From NCBI RefSeq assembly GCF_000020785.1, contig NC_011126.1, positions 310,001 through 374,000 on the forward strand: 64,000 nucleotides of DNA, written 5' to 3'. How positions within the stretch are numbered: position 1 is the first letter of the stretch; each line of letters opens with the position of its first letter. This stretch comes from Hydrogenobaculum sp. Y04AAS1. Lineage in GTDB: Bacteria > Aquificota > Aquificia > Aquificales > Aquificaceae. The notes beneath the pieces are model-generated. The model did not search any database. It was not told the origin of the DNA and saw nothing but the letters and a program-made list of their open reading frames with translations. Positions 9,912-22,695 of the stretch are shown here, piece by piece. A program made the translations under genes and the position numbers.

Positions 9912-10648
9912 GTATATATGATAGCAGTTAAAAAGTAATCAAGTATAAGAATTAACATAGAAGAGATTACAACTGAGGATGTAGTAGCTCTACCAACACC
10001 TTGGTTCCCACCGCTTGTCTTGAAACCAAAATAGTTGCTAACTGTGGCAATTACTATACCATATACGAAAGCTTTATACAATCCCCCGTATATATCGTAA
10101 AAATCTACAATTTCCTTTGTTTTATCCCAGTACATATGCCCGTTTACATGGAATATTATGGTACTTACGAGGTACCCACCAATTATGCCAGAGATGTCTG
10201 ATAAGATTGTGAGAAGTGGTAAATCAACCATGCAAGCAAAAAGTATTGGGCTTGTAATATAAGCGTAAGGGTTTATAGCCAGTGTTTCAAGAGCGTCTAT
10301 TTGTTCGGTAACTTTCATAGTGCCTATAGAAGCTGTGATGGCTGAGCCTACTCTTGCCACTACCATAAGAGAGGTTAATACAGGTCCAAGCTCTCTACCC
10401 ATAGAAAGAGCTACGAGTGCCCCAATGAGGTATTCGGAGTTAAACTTATGAAGTGTAGAATAAGTTTGTAGTGCCAACACTCCTCCTGTAAATAGCGATG
10501 TGGTAACCACTACCGGCACAGTATCTGCTCCTATGTAAATTACTCTATCTACAAAGTGCCTTATTTTTGGCCTATCTTTAAAAATGTGCAAAAGCGCCGT
10601 TAGGAAAATATAAAAAGCCTCTCCTAAAGCGTTTATAAATTCTACCAT
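9908..10648 (-). CDS. mlaE: MlaE-family lipid ABC-transporter permease
   Basis: 246 residues with about five membrane helices. GRELGPVLTSLMVVARVGSA and the following MKVTEQIDALE are hallmark MlaE/YrbE sequences. In the family, MlaE pairs with an MlaF ATPase and an MCE protein to move phospholipid between inner and outer membrane; neither partner is next to it here. Immediately downstream of the globin/PsiE gene (2-base gap). Confidence 0.92.
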   Translation of the reverse strand: MVEFINALGEAFYIFLTALLHIFKDRPKIRHFVDRVIYIGADTVPVVVTTSLFTGGVLALQTYSTLHKFNSEYLIGALVALSMGRELGPVLTSLMVVARVGSAITASIGTMKVTEQIDALETLAINPYAYITSPILFACMVDLPLLTILSDISGIIGGYLVSTIIFHVNGHMYWDKTKEIVDFYDIYGGLYKAFVYGIVIATVSNYFGFKTSGGNQGVGRATTSSVVISSMLILILDYFLTAIIYT

Positions 10649-10650
10649 GT

Positions 10651-11547
10651 TTACTTTTTCTCCACCTTGTTTATTATAAAATAAACTATACCTATGAAAA
10701 GCATCAGTATACCAAGTATTAGAAGCTCAATACTTTTCTTTGGATACAAAGATATTATAAGTATTTTTCTTATAATTGCAGCTAAAGCTATACCTGCAAA
10801 CACTTTAAGAGACAGCGGAGCTCCTTTTAAATGCTTTAATTCTTCGTTTAAAAGCTCTGATATCGCGTACAAAATAAGCGTAGAACCAAGTATCTCAAGG
10901 GCTGTAGACTCTGGGGACACTCTACCAAGTACCAAGTTTACCAATTCGTACAGTATCCATCCACCACCCACTATAGCCAAAAAGCTCATTATAGTAACGA
11001 TAAAAAGATCGATTGATCTTGAAACTCCTTGAATGGCTTCTATAAATATTTTTTGGATTTTAGAAGTGCCTAAATAAGTTTTAAACTCCTCTTCTCTATA
11101 AGCTTCTGTGATAATATCGAGGTTTATATCGAGGATTTTATCTATAGACTTTAAAATCTTTATCTTTTCGTTTGCATCGGCGGTCTTTTCTATGACTAGT
11201 GTTTCTATAAACTCTCTAACAAAATTCATTGAAGAGTTTAGATAATGGGGTGGTAAACCTATTTGAACATGTCTCATGCCTATACGCTGAACTTTTGAAA
11301 TATAAAGATGATCAACGTTTCCCTCAAAAAGCTCCAAAAACCAAGCTTGTAAGTGGGCTTTGTGTCTTTCTTTTATTTTTTCATCTTTTAAGTACCTATC
11401 TTTATCTTCAAATATATTAAAATATTCATAAAGCTTATTTACGAAGTCATACTTATGTTTAATCGCTATGTCTTTCATTTCTTTAAGGTGTTTTTCATCT
11501 TCTTCATCCCAGCTATAGTGCTTTTTAATTTCTTCTATGCTTCTCAT
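10651..11547 (-). CDS. Globin-coupled membrane protein: sensor globin + PsiE-like domain
   Basis: 298 residues. Residues ~1-160 are a sensor-globin/protoglobin domain: the segment RIGMRHVQIGLPPHY contains the proximal haem histidine H93 and the R-I-G-x-x-H-x-x-I-G-L-x-P signature of globin-coupled sensors. Residues ~175-295 hold four predicted membrane helices resembling PsiE (GGGWILYELV, ILGSTLILYAISELLNEE, and IIRKILIISLYP). The usual output modules (chemoreceptor, cyclase) are absent. First gene of the mlaE-thioredoxin-mnmA-TPR operon. Likely senses O2 or another haem ligand and alters a membrane process; the output is unknown. Confidence 0.75.
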   Translation of the reverse strand: MRSIEEIKKHYSWDEEDEKHLKEMKDIAIKHKYDFVNKLYEYFNIFEDKDRYLKDEKIKERHKAHLQAWFLELFEGNVDHLYISKVQRIGMRHVQIGLPPHYLNSSMNFVREFIETLVIEKTADANEKIKILKSIDKILDINLDIITEAYREEEFKTYLGTSKIQKIFIEAIQGVSRSIDLFIVTIMSFLAIVGGGWILYELVNLVLGRVSPESTALEILGSTLILYAISELLNEELKHLKGAPLSLKVFAGIALAAIIRKILIISLYPKKSIELLILGILMLFIGIVYFIINKVEKK

Positions 11548-11558
11548 TTATAACTAAT

Positions 11559-11573
11559 ATTATATGCTAAAAT
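11559..11573. promoter_or_regulatory. Back-to-back -10 boxes of globin sensor and EamA genes
   Basis: Minus-strand TATAAT (11559-11564) serves the globin gene, and plus-strand TAAAAT (11568-11573) serves the EamA gene. The whole divergent spacer is 35 bases, so each promoter's -35 region must lie inside the other gene's first codons. Confidence 0.5.
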
Positions 11574-11582
11574 AAAAATCTT

Positions 11583-12464
11583 ATGCATAGATCTATAGAT
11601 AAAAAAGCTTTCTTTTTGTTGATAGTGTTATCTTTTATATGGGGTTACAACTGGGTTTTGATGAAGCAGGCCATAAGTTATATGCCAGAGCTTTACTTTG
11701 CCTTTTTTAGAACTATATTTGGTGCTTTTTTGCTTTTTGGTATCTTGGCTTTTAATAAGAAAAGCCTAAAAATAACGCATTTTAAATATGTGAGCATACT
11801 AGGGCTTTTGCAAACTACAGGTTTTGTAGGCTTTACCATCTTGGCTCTTAAATTTGCTAAAGCTGGTAAAACCGCTATTTTGGTTTACTCTATGCCTTTT
11901 TGGTTAGTGTTGTTTTCTTGGAAGATTTTAAAAGAAACACCGGATAGAAAGGAAATAATTAGCAATATTGTAGCTTTTTTAGGGCTTTTTTTGGTGTTAG
12001 AACCTTGGAACATGTTAGGCAACAAGGGGTTTTTAGGTGATGCTCTTGCTGTTTTAAGCGGTATCTCTTGGGCTTTTGCGGTAATTTGGCAAAAAAGACA
12101 TCACAACTTAAATGCCGATATAGTTTCGTTAAACGCATGGCAGATGCTTATAGGAAGTATAGGTATTTTGATATGTGCTTTAATGTTTGAGAGATTTTAT
12201 ATGAAGTTTTCTTATTTTCTTTTGTTTGCTATATTTTATAATGCGGTTTTAGCAAACGCTTTAGCTTGGGTTATATGGAGTTATGCGATAAAAAGGCTCC
12301 CTTCTGGTTTTATGGGGCTTACTATGCTTACGACACCTGTAATAGGTATGATTAGTTCTATGATTATTCTAAAAGAGCGTATGGATTTTTACGAAATAGT
12401 TGGGTCTTCTTTTATTTTGTTGGGACTTTTAATAAATACCTTAGATCATATAAGAAAAGCTTAA
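11583..12464 (+). CDS. EamA/DMT-superfamily transporter
   Basis: 293 residues, ten predicted membrane helices in two EamA repeats. SFIWGYNWVLMKQAI at helix 1 and the second-repeat ALLSGISWAFAVIWQK-like segment are typical of drug/metabolite exporters of inner-membrane DMT type. Substrate unknown. Divergent from the globin sensor; converges on galE with only two bases between the stops and no hairpin. Confidence 0.85.
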   Translation: MHRSIDKKAFFLLIVLSFIWGYNWVLMKQAISYMPELYFAFFRTIFGAFLLFGILAFNKKSLKITHFKYVSILGLLQTTGFVGFTILALKFAKAGKTAILVYSMPFWLVLFSWKILKETPDRKEIISNIVAFLGLFLVLEPWNMLGNKGFLGDALAVLSGISWAFAVIWQKRHHNLNADIVSLNAWQMLIGSIGILICALMFERFYMKFSYFLLFAIFYNAVLANALAWVIWSYAIKRLPSGFMGLTMLTTPVIGMISSMIILKERMDFYEIVGSSFILLGLLINTLDHIRKA

Positions 12465-12466
12465 AA

Positions 12467-13438
12467 TTAACGTTGTTTTTTCTCCCATTCCCAAGCGGTT
12501 TTTACTATAAAGTAAGGATCGTCGTATTTTGGTTTCCAACCAAAGGTATTTTTTATCTTATCAACGTTTGCAATAAGAACAGGTGGATCTCCCGGTCTTC
12601 TATCGTAATTGTATACTGGAAAATCAACACCTGTTACCTCTTTTACTATATCCACTACCTCTTTTACACTCAAACCTCTTCCGTAGCCACAGTTAAATAC
12701 ATCGGATTTGCCACCTTCTTCGAGATATCTCATAGCCTCAAAATGAGCATCCACAAGATCTGATACATGGATATAATCTCTTATGCAAGTACCGTCTTTT
12801 GTGTTGTAATCTGTGCCGTATATACCAAAATCTTTTATCTCACCTTTTGCAGCTTTTAAAGCCCTTAATATAAGATGTGTTGGTTTTTTGGAGATTTGCC
12901 CAAGCTCTCCTTCTGGATCTGCCCCAGCTACGTTAAAATACCTAATAGCCACATACTTTAGATCGCTCACTCTTGATACATCTTCCAAGACTTTTTCAAA
13001 ATTCGCCTTGGCTTGACCATAGGGGGTTATTGGTTCTATTGAATCTGTTTCTTTTACAGGTTTATCTGATTTTATACCATAAACTGCTGCAGTTGATGAG
13101 AATATAAAGTTTTTTATACCTGCTTTTAAAGTGTATTCTAAAAGCTTTAAACTTTTGCAAAAATTGTTTTCATAATATTTTATAGGTTCTTGCACAGACT
13201 CTTCCACAGCTATATAGGCTGCAAAATGTATTATCGCATCTGGTTTAAACTCTAAAAGTGCTTCTAATGTCTCTTTGCTTTGCATATCGGCTTGTAAAAA
13301 CTTTCCACCTTTTACAAATTCCCTATGACCCGTAGATAGGTTGTCTATCACAAGAACATCGTACCCTCTTTTTAGAGCTTCTTTTAGCATATGAGAGCCT
13401 ATATAACCAGCCCCTCCGGTGATGGTTATTTTTTTCAC
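12467..13438 (-). CDS. galE: UDP-glucose 4-epimerase
   Basis: 323 residues, GTG start at 13438 directly after the rpiB stop and preceded by GAAGAAGG. NAD-binding GGAGYIGSH, catalytic serine/threonine in FSSTAAVYG and the YxxxK motif in YGQAKANFE are intact; RDYIHVSDLVDAH is also conserved. Interconverts UDP-glucose and UDP-galactose for envelope polysaccharide, which fits the O-antigen ligase at 55751. Confidence 0.93.
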   Translation of the reverse strand: MKKITITGGAGYIGSHMLKEALKRGYDVLVIDNLSTGHREFVKGGKFLQADMQSKETLEALLEFKPDAIIHFAAYIAVEESVQEPIKYYENNFCKSLKLLEYTLKAGIKNFIFSSTAAVYGIKSDKPVKETDSIEPITPYGQAKANFEKVLEDVSRVSDLKYVAIRYFNVAGADPEGELGQISKKPTHLILRALKAAKGEIKDFGIYGTDYNTKDGTCIRDYIHVSDLVDAHFEAMRYLEEGGKSDVFNCGYGRGLSVKEVVDIVKEVTGVDFPVYNYDRRPGDPPVLIANVDKIKNTFGWKPKYDDPYFIVKTAWEWEKKQR

Positions 13439-13885
13439 TTATATACCTTCTTCTTCAAAAGATGATATAATCCTTAATCTTCTTTCGTGTCTTCCGCCTT
13501 CAAAGTGGGCATCAAACCAAGCATCCACTATAGATTTTGCCAACTCAACCCCTATTACTCTACCGCCTAAACATAGGACGTTTGCGTTGTTATCTTTTAC
13601 GCTCATCCTTGCCATATATTCGTTTAGGCAAAGAGCAGCTCTTATGCCCTTTATCTTGTTGGCACTGATAGACATACCAAGCCCACTTCCACATATTAGT
13701 ATGCCTCTGTCGGCTTTTTGGTTTTTAATATGAAGAGCCACTTCTTTGGCATAAAGAGGATAATCTGTGGATTCTTTGGAATGTGTACCGCAATCTATTA
13801 GCTCATGGCCTTTTGATATTATGTGTTCTTTTAAGGCTTCTTTTAAGTCAAACCCAGCATGATCTGAGCCTATGGCTATTCTCAT
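13439..13885 (-). CDS. rpiB: Ribose-5-phosphate isomerase B
   Basis: 148 residues from the ATG at 13885, in an ATGA overlap with gat[12 protein letters not shown] at the N-terminus, [15 protein letters not shown] with the catalytic cysteine, and GGRVIG are the RpiB/LacAB signatures. Interconverts ribose-5-P and ribulose-5-P. Second gene of gatB-rpiB-galE. Confidence 0.95.
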   Translation of the reverse strand: MRIAIGSDHAGFDLKEALKEHIISKGHELIDCGTHSKESTDYPLYAKEVALHIKNQKADRGILICGSGLGMSISANKIKGIRAALCLNEYMARMSVKDNNANVLCLGGRVIGVELAKSIVDAWFDAHFEGGRHERRLRIISSFEEEGI

Positions 13886-15282
13886 AAACACTCTCTTATA
13901 AGCTTGTTTACAAGTTTCGGGTTAGCCTTACCCTTGGTAATCTTCATAACCTCCCCTACTAAAAATCCAATTAGTTTTTCTTCGCCGTTTTTTAACCTTT
14001 CTCTTTCTTGTGGGAATTTTTCTAATACGCTTATTACCACCGCTTTTATCTCATCTTCGTTTGATATTTGCTTTAAGCCCTTTTCTTCTATAATAACATC
14101 TGGGTCTTTTTTACTTGTTAGCATCTCTTTTATAACTTCTTTTGCTATTTTTGTGGATATGACGTCTTGTTTGATAAGTTCCAATAGTTTTGCCAAATGT
14201 TGTGGTGTTATGGGTATTTCTTCTATCTGATTTTCGTTCATGAATCCAAGTACATCGTTCAAAAGCCAATTGCTAAGAGCCTTATACTCTTTAGTATACT
14301 TTGTGGCTTCTTGGAAAAAATCTCCTAACTCTTTTAGGTTTGTAAGCACAGACGCTTCATATCTACTAAGACCGTAATTTTCCATCAACCTTTCTATGCG
14401 CTCATCTGGTAGCTCTGGCATATTGTCTTTTATGCTCTTCAAAAGCTCTTTAGTTATGACAAGAGGAAGCAAGTCTGGATCTTTAAAATATCTGTAATCT
14501 TCTGCTTCTTCTTTGGTTCTCATTACAAAGGTCTTACCGCTTTGAGGATCAAAGCCCCTTGTTTCTTGTTCTACAGCTTTTCCTTCAAGCAATATAGCTT
14601 TTTGGCGCTCTATCTCATACTCTATAGCTTTTTGTACAAATTTAAAAGAGTTTACGTTTTTTACCTCTACCCTCGTGCCAAGCTCTTGAGAGCCTTTTGG
14701 TCTTAGAGATACGTTTACATCGCATCTTAACTGGCCTTTTTCCATATCTGCTTTTGAAACACCAGCATATCTTACTATAGCTCTTAGTTTTTCTAAAAAC
14801 TCTTTTGCTTCTTCTGCGGAGTTTATATCTGGTTCTGTGACTATTTCCATAAGAGGTGTACCAGCTCTGTTTAAGTCCACCAAAGAGCTATTCTCAAAGT
14901 GGTTATTTTTGCCGGCATCTTCTTCTAAGTGTAGTCTTCTTATCCTTACTTTTTTGTTTTCTAAAAGCACAAAACCATGTTCGGCTAAAGGTTTTTCGTA
15001 TTGAGATATCTGGTATCCTTTTGGTAAGTCTGGATAAAAATAGTGTTTTCTTGCCATTATGGATGTTAGGTTTATATTGCAGTTTAACGCTAAGGATGTC
15101 CTGATACCATATTCTACTGCTTTTTTGTTTATAACCGGAAGGCTTCCTGGTAATGCCATGCACACTGGGCATACGTTTGTATTGGGAGGAGCGTCGTATT
15201 CAATCTTGCAAGAGCAAAACATCTTTGTTTTTGTGTCCATATGCACATGCACTTCCAACCCTATAACTGGCTCAAATTCCAT
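13882..15282 (-). CDS. gatB: Asp/Glu-tRNA amidotransferase subunit B
   Basis: 466 residues when started at the ATG at 15282 ([13 protein letters not shown], the usual GatB N-terminus). An ATG two codons upstream lies only three bases after a TATAAT box, so it is probably not transcribed. The family motif [14 protein letters not shown] (here [16 protein letters not shown]) and [10 protein letters not shown] are intact, and the C-terminal YqeY-like tail ends NPKLVNKLI. With GatA and GatC it converts mischarged Glu-tRNA(Gln)/Asp-tRNA(Asn); those subunits are not here. Confidence 0.95.
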   Translation of the reverse strand: MEFEPVIGLEVHVHMDTKTKMFCSCKIEYDAPPNTNVCPVCMALPGSLPVINKKAVEYGIRTSLALNCNINLTSIMARKHYFYPDLPKGYQISQYEKPLAEHGFVLLENKKVRIRRLHLEEDAGKNNHFENSSLVDLNRAGTPLMEIVTEPDINSAEEAKEFLEKLRAIVRYAGVSKADMEKGQLRCDVNVSLRPKGSQELGTRVEVKNVNSFKFVQKAIEYEIERQKAILLEGKAVEQETRGFDPQSGKTFVMRTKEEAEDYRYFKDPDLLPLVITKELLKSIKDNMPELPDERIERLMENYGLSRYEASVLTNLKELGDFFQEATKYTKEYKALSNWLLNDVLGFMNENQIEEIPITPQHLAKLLELIKQDVISTKIAKEVIKEMLTSKKDPDVIIEEKGLKQISNEDEIKAVVISVLEKFPQERERLKNGEEKLIGFLVGEVMKITKGKANPKLVNKLIRECL

Positions 15283-15291
15283 AGCCATTAC

Positions 15292-15297
15292 ATTATA
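15292..15297 (-). promoter_or_regulatory. -10 box of gatB operon
   Basis: Perfect TATAAT on the minus strand, three bases before the first in-frame ATG and nine before the second (15282), favouring the second as start. Confidence 0.5.
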
Positions 15298-15321
15298 GCA
15301 TAAAGCTTTATTAAAGTTTAA

Positions 15322-15350
15322 TTGGTTTTATGCTTTTAGTATGATAAAAT
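15322..15350 (+). promoter_or_regulatory. gyrA promoter (leaderless)
   Basis: TTGGTT (15322-15327), a 17-base spacer and TAAAAT (15345-15350) are followed by seven bases and the gyrA ATG at 15358. No ribosome-binding sequence fits between. Confidence 0.6.
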
Positions 15351-15357
15351 TTTAATT

Positions 15358-19491
<4,134 letters not shown>

Positions 19492-19495
<4 letters not shown>

Positions 19496-20463
19496 AAGAA
19501 AAGTTTAGGGGTATTGTTCTTGGGTCTGCGATAGGAGACGCTATAGGAAAATCTTTTGAGGATTTAGATATTTATCAGGTAGAAGAGTTTTATAAGGATT
19601 TACCTATAACAAACTTCGTAGAACCACATCCTAGCTCTCCGGCGTTTTTCCAAAAGCCAAATGAACCTTCAGATGAAACTAATGTGTCAAGGCTTTTGAT
19701 AGAATCTATATTGGAATCTAACAAGCTTGATATTTATAACTATTTTGATAAGCTTAAAGCTTGGGCTTTTGATGAGACAACGCACAGATATCCAGATCCA
19801 TTTATACTAAAAGCCATATACAATTTGTCAAATAACATAATAGAAGGCTTGCGATTTTCTTCTGTAGAAGGAATACTTAGGGTTATAGCCACTTCTATGC
19901 TTCACTTTGAAAATGAAGCCCTATCCGATGAAGCGGCTAAGTTGGTTACAATGCTTACTCATAGAAGCGATGAGGCTTTAGATGGTGCTATTTTGTTTAA
20001 TCGCTTTTTGGTAAAATCCATAAAAAACGATGAATCTTTGGAGACTTTAGAAAATAGAATAGAGCTTTTAAAAGAGTTAAAATCTTGTGTTAAAAGCTTT
20101 TATACAAAAAAAATGTTAGATATTTTGATAGATGCTTTAGAAGAAGGATATTCTAAAGAAAAAGCCATTGTAAACATAGGTAATGGTAATTTTGTATTGG
20201 AAAGCTTAGGGTTGTCTTTGTATTACTTTCTAACGGAAGGCATTGACTATCCGTTTGATGCTTTTGTTAGTGCTATAAACTCCTATTGGGAGTTTGGCGG
20301 TGATACAGACGCTATAGGTTTTATTACAGGAGCTTTGTTGGGTGCTTACCACGGATATGAGTTTTTACCAGAGGATTTGATACAAAATTTAGAAAACCAT
20401 CAACAATATATACATTTAGCAGATAACCTTTATGAGCTTAGTAAAAAAATTCATGCAAAATAG
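19492..20463 (+). CDS. ADP-ribosylglycohydrolase (DraG/MacroH-like family)
   Basis: 323 residues. N-terminal [18 protein letters not shown] and C-terminal [22 protein letters not shown] match the ADP-ribosylglycohydrolase fold that removes ADP-ribose from proteins or nucleic acids. Magnesium-site motifs are a little unusual: SDETN in place of the common TDDT, and GGDTDA in place of GGDTDT. Substrate unknown; no ADP-ribosyltransferase partner or nitrogenase gene is adjacent. Fourth gene of the gyrA operon, ATGA overlap with hisB. Confidence 0.82.
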
Positions 20464-20465
20464 GT

Positions 20466-20471
20466 TAAAAT
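20466..20471 (+). promoter_or_regulatory. -10 box of mreB (leaderless)
   Basis: TAAAAT at 20466-20471, exactly six bases before the mreB ATG at 20478, starting within the last codons of the preceding gene. Confidence 0.5.
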
Positions 20472-20477
20472 ATTAGT

Positions 20478-21488
20478 ATGTTTGGATTCATGAATAGTGC
20501 AATAGGTATTGATTTGGGTACGGCTAACAGTTTGGTATTTGTTCCAGGACGAGGCATTGTATTGGAAGAGCCTTCTATAGTAGCTATAGATTCAAGAAAG
20601 CATAAGGTCTTGGCAGTGGGGGCGGAAGCCAAGGAAATGCTTGGAAAAACTCCTGATTATATAAAAGCTGTGAGACCTTTAAAAGATGGCGTTATTACAG
20701 ATTTTGAAATCACCCAGGTTATGATATCTCATTTTATCAAGAAAACTTTGGGTAAGGGTATATTAAAACCCAAGCCTCGAGTTGTAGTAGGTGTACCTTC
20801 TGGTGTTACACCAGTAGAAGAGCGAGCTGTAATAGATGCTGCAAAGTCCGCTGGGGCGAGGGAAGTATATCTCATAGCAGAGCCGATGGCGGCTGCTATA
20901 GGGGCAGATTTGCCAATTTCTGAGCCTATAGGTAATATGGTAGTGGATATAGGTGGAGGAACCACGGATGTGGCTGTTATATCTTTGTCAGGTATCGTTA
21001 TATCCCATTCTCTTAAAATAGCTGGCGACGAGATGAATGAAGCTATCATTGAATATATAAAAAGAAAGTTTAGTATGCTTATAGGCGAGCAAACCGCTGA
21101 GAAAATAAAATTAGATCTTGGCTCTGCTACAATGCCGACAGAAAAAAGAGAGATGGAGGTAAGAGGAAGAGATGCCACTGGGCTTCCAAGGTCTATAGTT
21201 GTTGATTCTGCACAAATCTACGAAGCTTTGGAAGATACGTTAAATGCCATAGTGAGTGCTATTAAAACCACTTTAGAAAAAACTCCGCCGGAATTGGCTG
21301 CCGATATAGTAGAAAGAGGCATTGTGCTAGCGGGCGGAGGATCTTTGCTTAAAAATTTGCATCATAAATTAACTCAAGACCTTGGTATAAAAACATACTA
21401 CTGTGAAGATCCTTTGAGAGCTGTGGCAAGAGGTGTTGGTAAAGTTGTGGACGATATAGACCTTTTAAAGAAAGTATCCTTTATATGA
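20478..21488 (+). CDS. mreB: Rod-shape-determining actin MreB
   Basis: 336 residues. Actin-fold phosphate loops IGIDLGTANSLVFV and MVVDIGGGTTDVAVISL, plus the adenosine motif GIVLAGGGSLLKNL. Forms membrane-associated filaments that guide peptidoglycan synthesis. First gene of mreB-mreC-mreD-pbp2, each joined by 4-base overlaps. Confidence 0.97.
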   Translation: MFGFMNSAIGIDLGTANSLVFVPGRGIVLEEPSIVAIDSRKHKVLAVGAEAKEMLGKTPDYIKAVRPLKDGVITDFEITQVMISHFIKKTLGKGILKPKPRVVVGVPSGVTPVEERAVIDAAKSAGAREVYLIAEPMAAAIGADLPISEPIGNMVVDIGGGTTDVAVISLSGIVISHSLKIAGDEMNEAIIEYIKRKFSMLIGEQTAEKIKLDLGSATMPTEKREMEVRGRDATGLPRSIVVDSAQIYEALEDTLNAIVSAIKTTLEKTPPELAADIVERGIVLAGGGSLLKNLHHKLTQDLGIKTYYCEDPLRAVARGVGKVVDDIDLLKKVSFI

Positions 21489-22258
21489 GGCTTGGCTTTT
21501 TATATATATTTTTGCTTTTTTTATCTTTCATTTTTATTTTTATTCCAAATACGGCTTATTTGGTCAAGTATGATCCTTTTAACTATATAACCAACTATAG
21601 ACTCTCATCTTACGCTTTTATTAGCAATATGTTGAAATTATATGTTGATTTAGTTGATGTTAAAAAAGAAAATGCTATCCTAACGAAAGAGCTAAATTAT
21701 TATAAAACCTTTAGCTACGAGCTTCAGAAATGCCAAAATGAAGCTAGGCAGTTATATTACATATCAAATAGTTTGGTTTTCATAAACAAACAATCAAACC
21801 CAAATGTATATATTTCAAGAGTTGTTGGTTATGATATGTCTGGAAAGAAAAGTTTCTTAGAAATACAAAACAACGGTAAAATAAAAGAAGGAAGCTTAGT
21901 ATCATCCAATGGATATTTTGTTGGCGTAGTTTATAAAGTTTATAAAGATGTGGCTTATGTTATGACGGTTTATAACAAAATGTTTAATACAATAGTGTAC
22001 AATTATAGGACTGGCGATACTTATATTTATAAGGGCGGTTACCCTGATGGTAGCATAATAAACGCTACTTCTAACGACGATATAAAGATAGGAGATTTAA
22101 TTTATTTTAGAAGCTTGAAAAACCAAGACATACCGTATTTATTGGTGGGCAAAGTTTTAGAGGTTAGTAGATCAAAAAATTTATTTTTTTTAAACGTCAA
22201 ATTAAAACCTATGGCCAATCCTAACATATACGATTTTGTGGTGGTAATTAATAGATGA
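21485..22258 (+). CDS. mreC: Rod-shape protein MreC
   Basis: 257 residues. One N-terminal membrane helix, a coiled-coil segment around residues 50-90 and a two-beta-barrel periplasmic domain containing VVGYDMSGKKSFLEI and NGYFVGVVYKVYKDVAYVMTV. Links MreB to the periplasmic elongasome enzymes. Identity is supported by position between mreB and mreD. Confidence 0.9.
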   Translation: MRLGFLYIFLLFLSFIFIFIPNTAYLVKYDPFNYITNYRLSSYAFISNMLKLYVDLVDVKKENAILTKELNYYKTFSYELQKCQNEARQLYYISNSLVFINKQSNPNVYISRVVGYDMSGKKSFLEIQNNGKIKEGSLVSSNGYFVGVVYKVYKDVAYVMTVYNKMFNTIVYNYRTGDTYIYKGGYPDGSIINATSNDDIKIGDLIYFRSLKNQDIPYLLVGKVLEVSRSKNLFFLNVKLKPMANPNIYDFVVVINR

Positions 22259-22695
22259 TTGGTAAGCGTTTTATTGTTTGGTTTTTTGTGCTTTTTATAT
22301 TGGAATTCTTCTTTTTAGAAGGAAATGGCTTGTATCCATTTCCAGAAGCATTTTTATCTTTGATATTCTTAAATTTAGAAAATGGGTATATTCCGCTTTG
22401 GTCATTTTTAATGGGTATTTTAATGGATCTTAGCGTAAATACGTTGGGAGTTTTTACCTTTAGTTATACGTTTTATAGTGTAATAATAAGACTTTTGCTT
22501 AGCTATACTTTAGAAACCGGTTTTTTAAAATTACCCATGTTTTTTATTTTTGATCTACTTGTAAAGCTAACAAACGTTGGTATTGTTTATATGAAGTACC
22601 ATTATATTGATTTTGGATTTTTAAGTTTTTTCATGTCAATTTTTATAGATTGTATAATATTTTTTGTGTTAGATAGGTTTTATAAAAATGTATGA
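22255..22695 (+). CDS. mreD: Rod-shape protein MreD
   Basis: 146 residues, almost wholly hydrophobic with about five membrane helices, including the conserved GILMDLSVN stretch. Sequence alone is weakly diagnostic; the call rests on size, topology and place between mreC and pbp2. Confidence 0.82.
   Translation: MIGKRFIVWFFVLFILEFFFLEGNGLYPFPEAFLSLIFLNLENGYIPLWSFLMGILMDLSVNTLGVFTFSYTFYSVIIRLLLSYTLETGFLKLPMFFIFDLLVKLTNVGIVYMKYHYIDFGFLSFFMSIFIDCIIFFVLDRFYKNV

Noticed and set aside
20729-21178. 149-codon minus-strand frame inside mreB
   Set aside because: Long only because mreB codon use avoids stops on the other strand; serine/isoleucine-rich composition typical of a shadow.
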